Assembly (NCBI GenBank): GCA_017649605.1 | Contig: JAGCGL010000106.1 | Coordinates: 1 to 32,880, forward strand | Direction: 5' to 3' | DNA from: Spirochaetia bacterium | Lineage (GTDB): Bacteria > Spirochaetota > Spirochaetia > CADAEX01 | Length of the DNA: 32,880 nucleotides | Shown here: positions 32,376 to 32,880 of the stretch, in pieces | Layout of the letters: every line of letters starts with the position of its first letter | How positions within the stretch are numbered: the first letter of the stretch is position 1 | Translations under genes and position numbers: made by a program | Notes under the pieces: generated by a model | Database searches by the model: none | Seen by the model: the letters and a program-made list of their open reading frames with translations, nothing else | Told to the model about the DNA's origin: nothing

Positions 32376-32624
32376 ATGCCAATCGACAAGATAAAACTTA
32401 CAAATGCAATGCTTATAAAAGCAGCAAATTGCGAGACTGCCGACGAACTGGTAGCACTTGCAAGGACAGAAGGAATGGAGATCACAAAGGCCGAGGCCGA
32501 GGCTTACCTTTCAGAGCTTGATAATGTTGAGCTTGACAGCAAGGCTTTGGAAAAGGTGGCTGGTGGCTATAATCTATGCGAGAATTATGGTCAGGCATGC
32601 CCGAGTTATATAAATGTAGGATGA
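32376..32624 (+). CDS. Nif11-type leader RiPP precursor peptide 2
   Basis: The peptide has 82 residues. The leader (1-64) matches precursor 1 in length and plan: MPIDKIKLTNAM, TADELVALARTEGMEITKAE, AEAYLSELDN, then ELDSKALEKVAGG with Gly-Gly at 63-64. The core of 18 residues (YNLCENYGQACPSYINVG) has two Cys (68, 75) and does not resemble the core of precursor 1. A near-perfect Shine-Dalgarno (TAGGAGGT) stands 6 bases before the ATG. It is probably transcribed with the ATPase. Confidence 0.9.
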   Translation: MPIDKIKLTNAMLIKAANCETADELVALARTEGMEITKAEAEAYLSELDNVELDSKALEKVAGGYNLCENYGQACPSYINVG

Positions 32625-32628
32625 TTAT

Positions 32629-32721
32629 ATGCCAATAGATAAGACAAAGTTGACAAAAGCGATGCTGAATGAAGCAGCTATGTTCCAGGCTGAGGAGCCT
32701 AGCTCAAAAAAAATATATTAA
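32629..32721 (+). pseudogene. Truncated Nif11 precursor gene
   Basis: The frame encodes 30 residues. The first 19 or so (MPIDKTKLTKAMLNEAAMFQ) match the leader start of the neighbouring precursors, then the sequence departs (AEEPSSKKIY) and stops. The leader helix, the Gly-Gly site and any core are missing. An AGGA lies 7 bases before the ATG, so it may still be translated. It is best read as a remnant of a precursor gene after deletion; a functional micropeptide cannot be excluded. Confidence 0.72.
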
Positions 32722-32739
32722 AGCTTAAAGGAAATACTT

Positions 32740-32880
32740 ATGCCAATTGATAAGACAAAAATGACAAAAGAGATGCTTGCAAAAGCAGCAATGTGTCAAA
32801 CTGCTGATGATCTGATTGCCCTGGCAAAAGATAACGGCATTGACATTACAAGGGAAGAGGCCGAGTCATACCTGGCAGAG
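32740..32880 (+). CDS. Nif11-type leader RiPP precursor peptide, cut by the window end
   Basis: Forty-seven codons are visible and the frame is open at the last base. MPIDKTKMTKEML, then CQTADDLIALAKDNGIDITREEAESYLAE, aligns without gaps to residues 1-47 of precursors 1 and 2. AAGGA stands about 8 bases before the ATG. The Gly-Gly site and core lie beyond the window. Confidence 0.88.
   Translation, partial: MPIDKTKMTKEMLAKAAMCQTADDLIALAKDNGIDITREEAESYLAE

Overview
The window looks like a chromosome segment from a spirochaete, most likely a host-associated or rumen-type Treponema. This is inferred from gene content, not from a marker gene. The pointers are a PyrB-PyrI fusion, a RarA protein with a long methyltransferase-like C-terminal extension, spirochaete-style lipoproteins, a 26-residue-repeat surface lipoprotein, and an AtoS/AtoC-type pair in a murG-cvpA-holB operon. 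Gene density is very high: no gap exceeds about 110 bases, most operon neighbours overlap by 1-14 bases, and three convergent gene pairs overlap, abut or sit 2 bases apart.

Layout. 1-3698 (minus): a NusG/LoaP-like antitermination paralogue heading a three-subunit molybdenum-hydroxylase-like operon whose Mo and FAD subunits have lost signature motifs. 3804-5081: a probable outer-membrane beta-barrel protein. 5113-9541: pyrBI, a HAD phosphatase and rarA with an extra domain. 9529-10854 (minus): a DHH/DHHA1/CBS phosphoesterase. 10922-19030: a seven-gene overlapping operon (SH3-type lipoprotein, murG, cvpA, holB, NtrB-like kinase, NtrC-like regulator, dinG with an N-terminal RadC/JAMM-like domain). 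19031-21050 (minus): punA and a membrane protein with a degenerate GGDEF-like domain. 21094-22847: mnmA and birA. 22958-24598: groL with a strong terminator, followed directly by a CitA/DcuS-type two-component pair with no periplasmic sensor domain. 26477-27758: elongator tRNA-Met followed 6 bases later by a repeat lipoprotein. 27761-29359 (minus): hisB and rlmN. 29457-30787: a queuosine-precursor transporter (YhhQ family) and an O-methyltransferase. 30871-32880: an array of Nif11-type RiPP precursor genes interrupted by an AAA_14/DUF4143-type ATPase and running off the window edge.

Two observations stand out. First, the right end is the edge of a Nif11-leader RiPP locus. It has near-constant leaders, a Gly-Gly junction at the same residue in both complete genes, unrelated Cys-containing cores, and one truncated copy. 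No modifying enzyme or exporter lies inside the window. Second, at least seven operon-first genes have a sigma70-type promoter (mostly with a 17-base spacer) whose -10 hexamer ends only 6-9 bases before the start codon, with no Shine-Dalgarno sequence. This predicts leaderless mRNAs. In the same window groL, the first Nif11 gene, hisB and yhhQ have normal leaders with Shine-Dalgarno sites. Two divergent gene pairs have physically superimposed promoters of this kind.

All calls come from reading the sequence and recalling family motifs. No database search was run.
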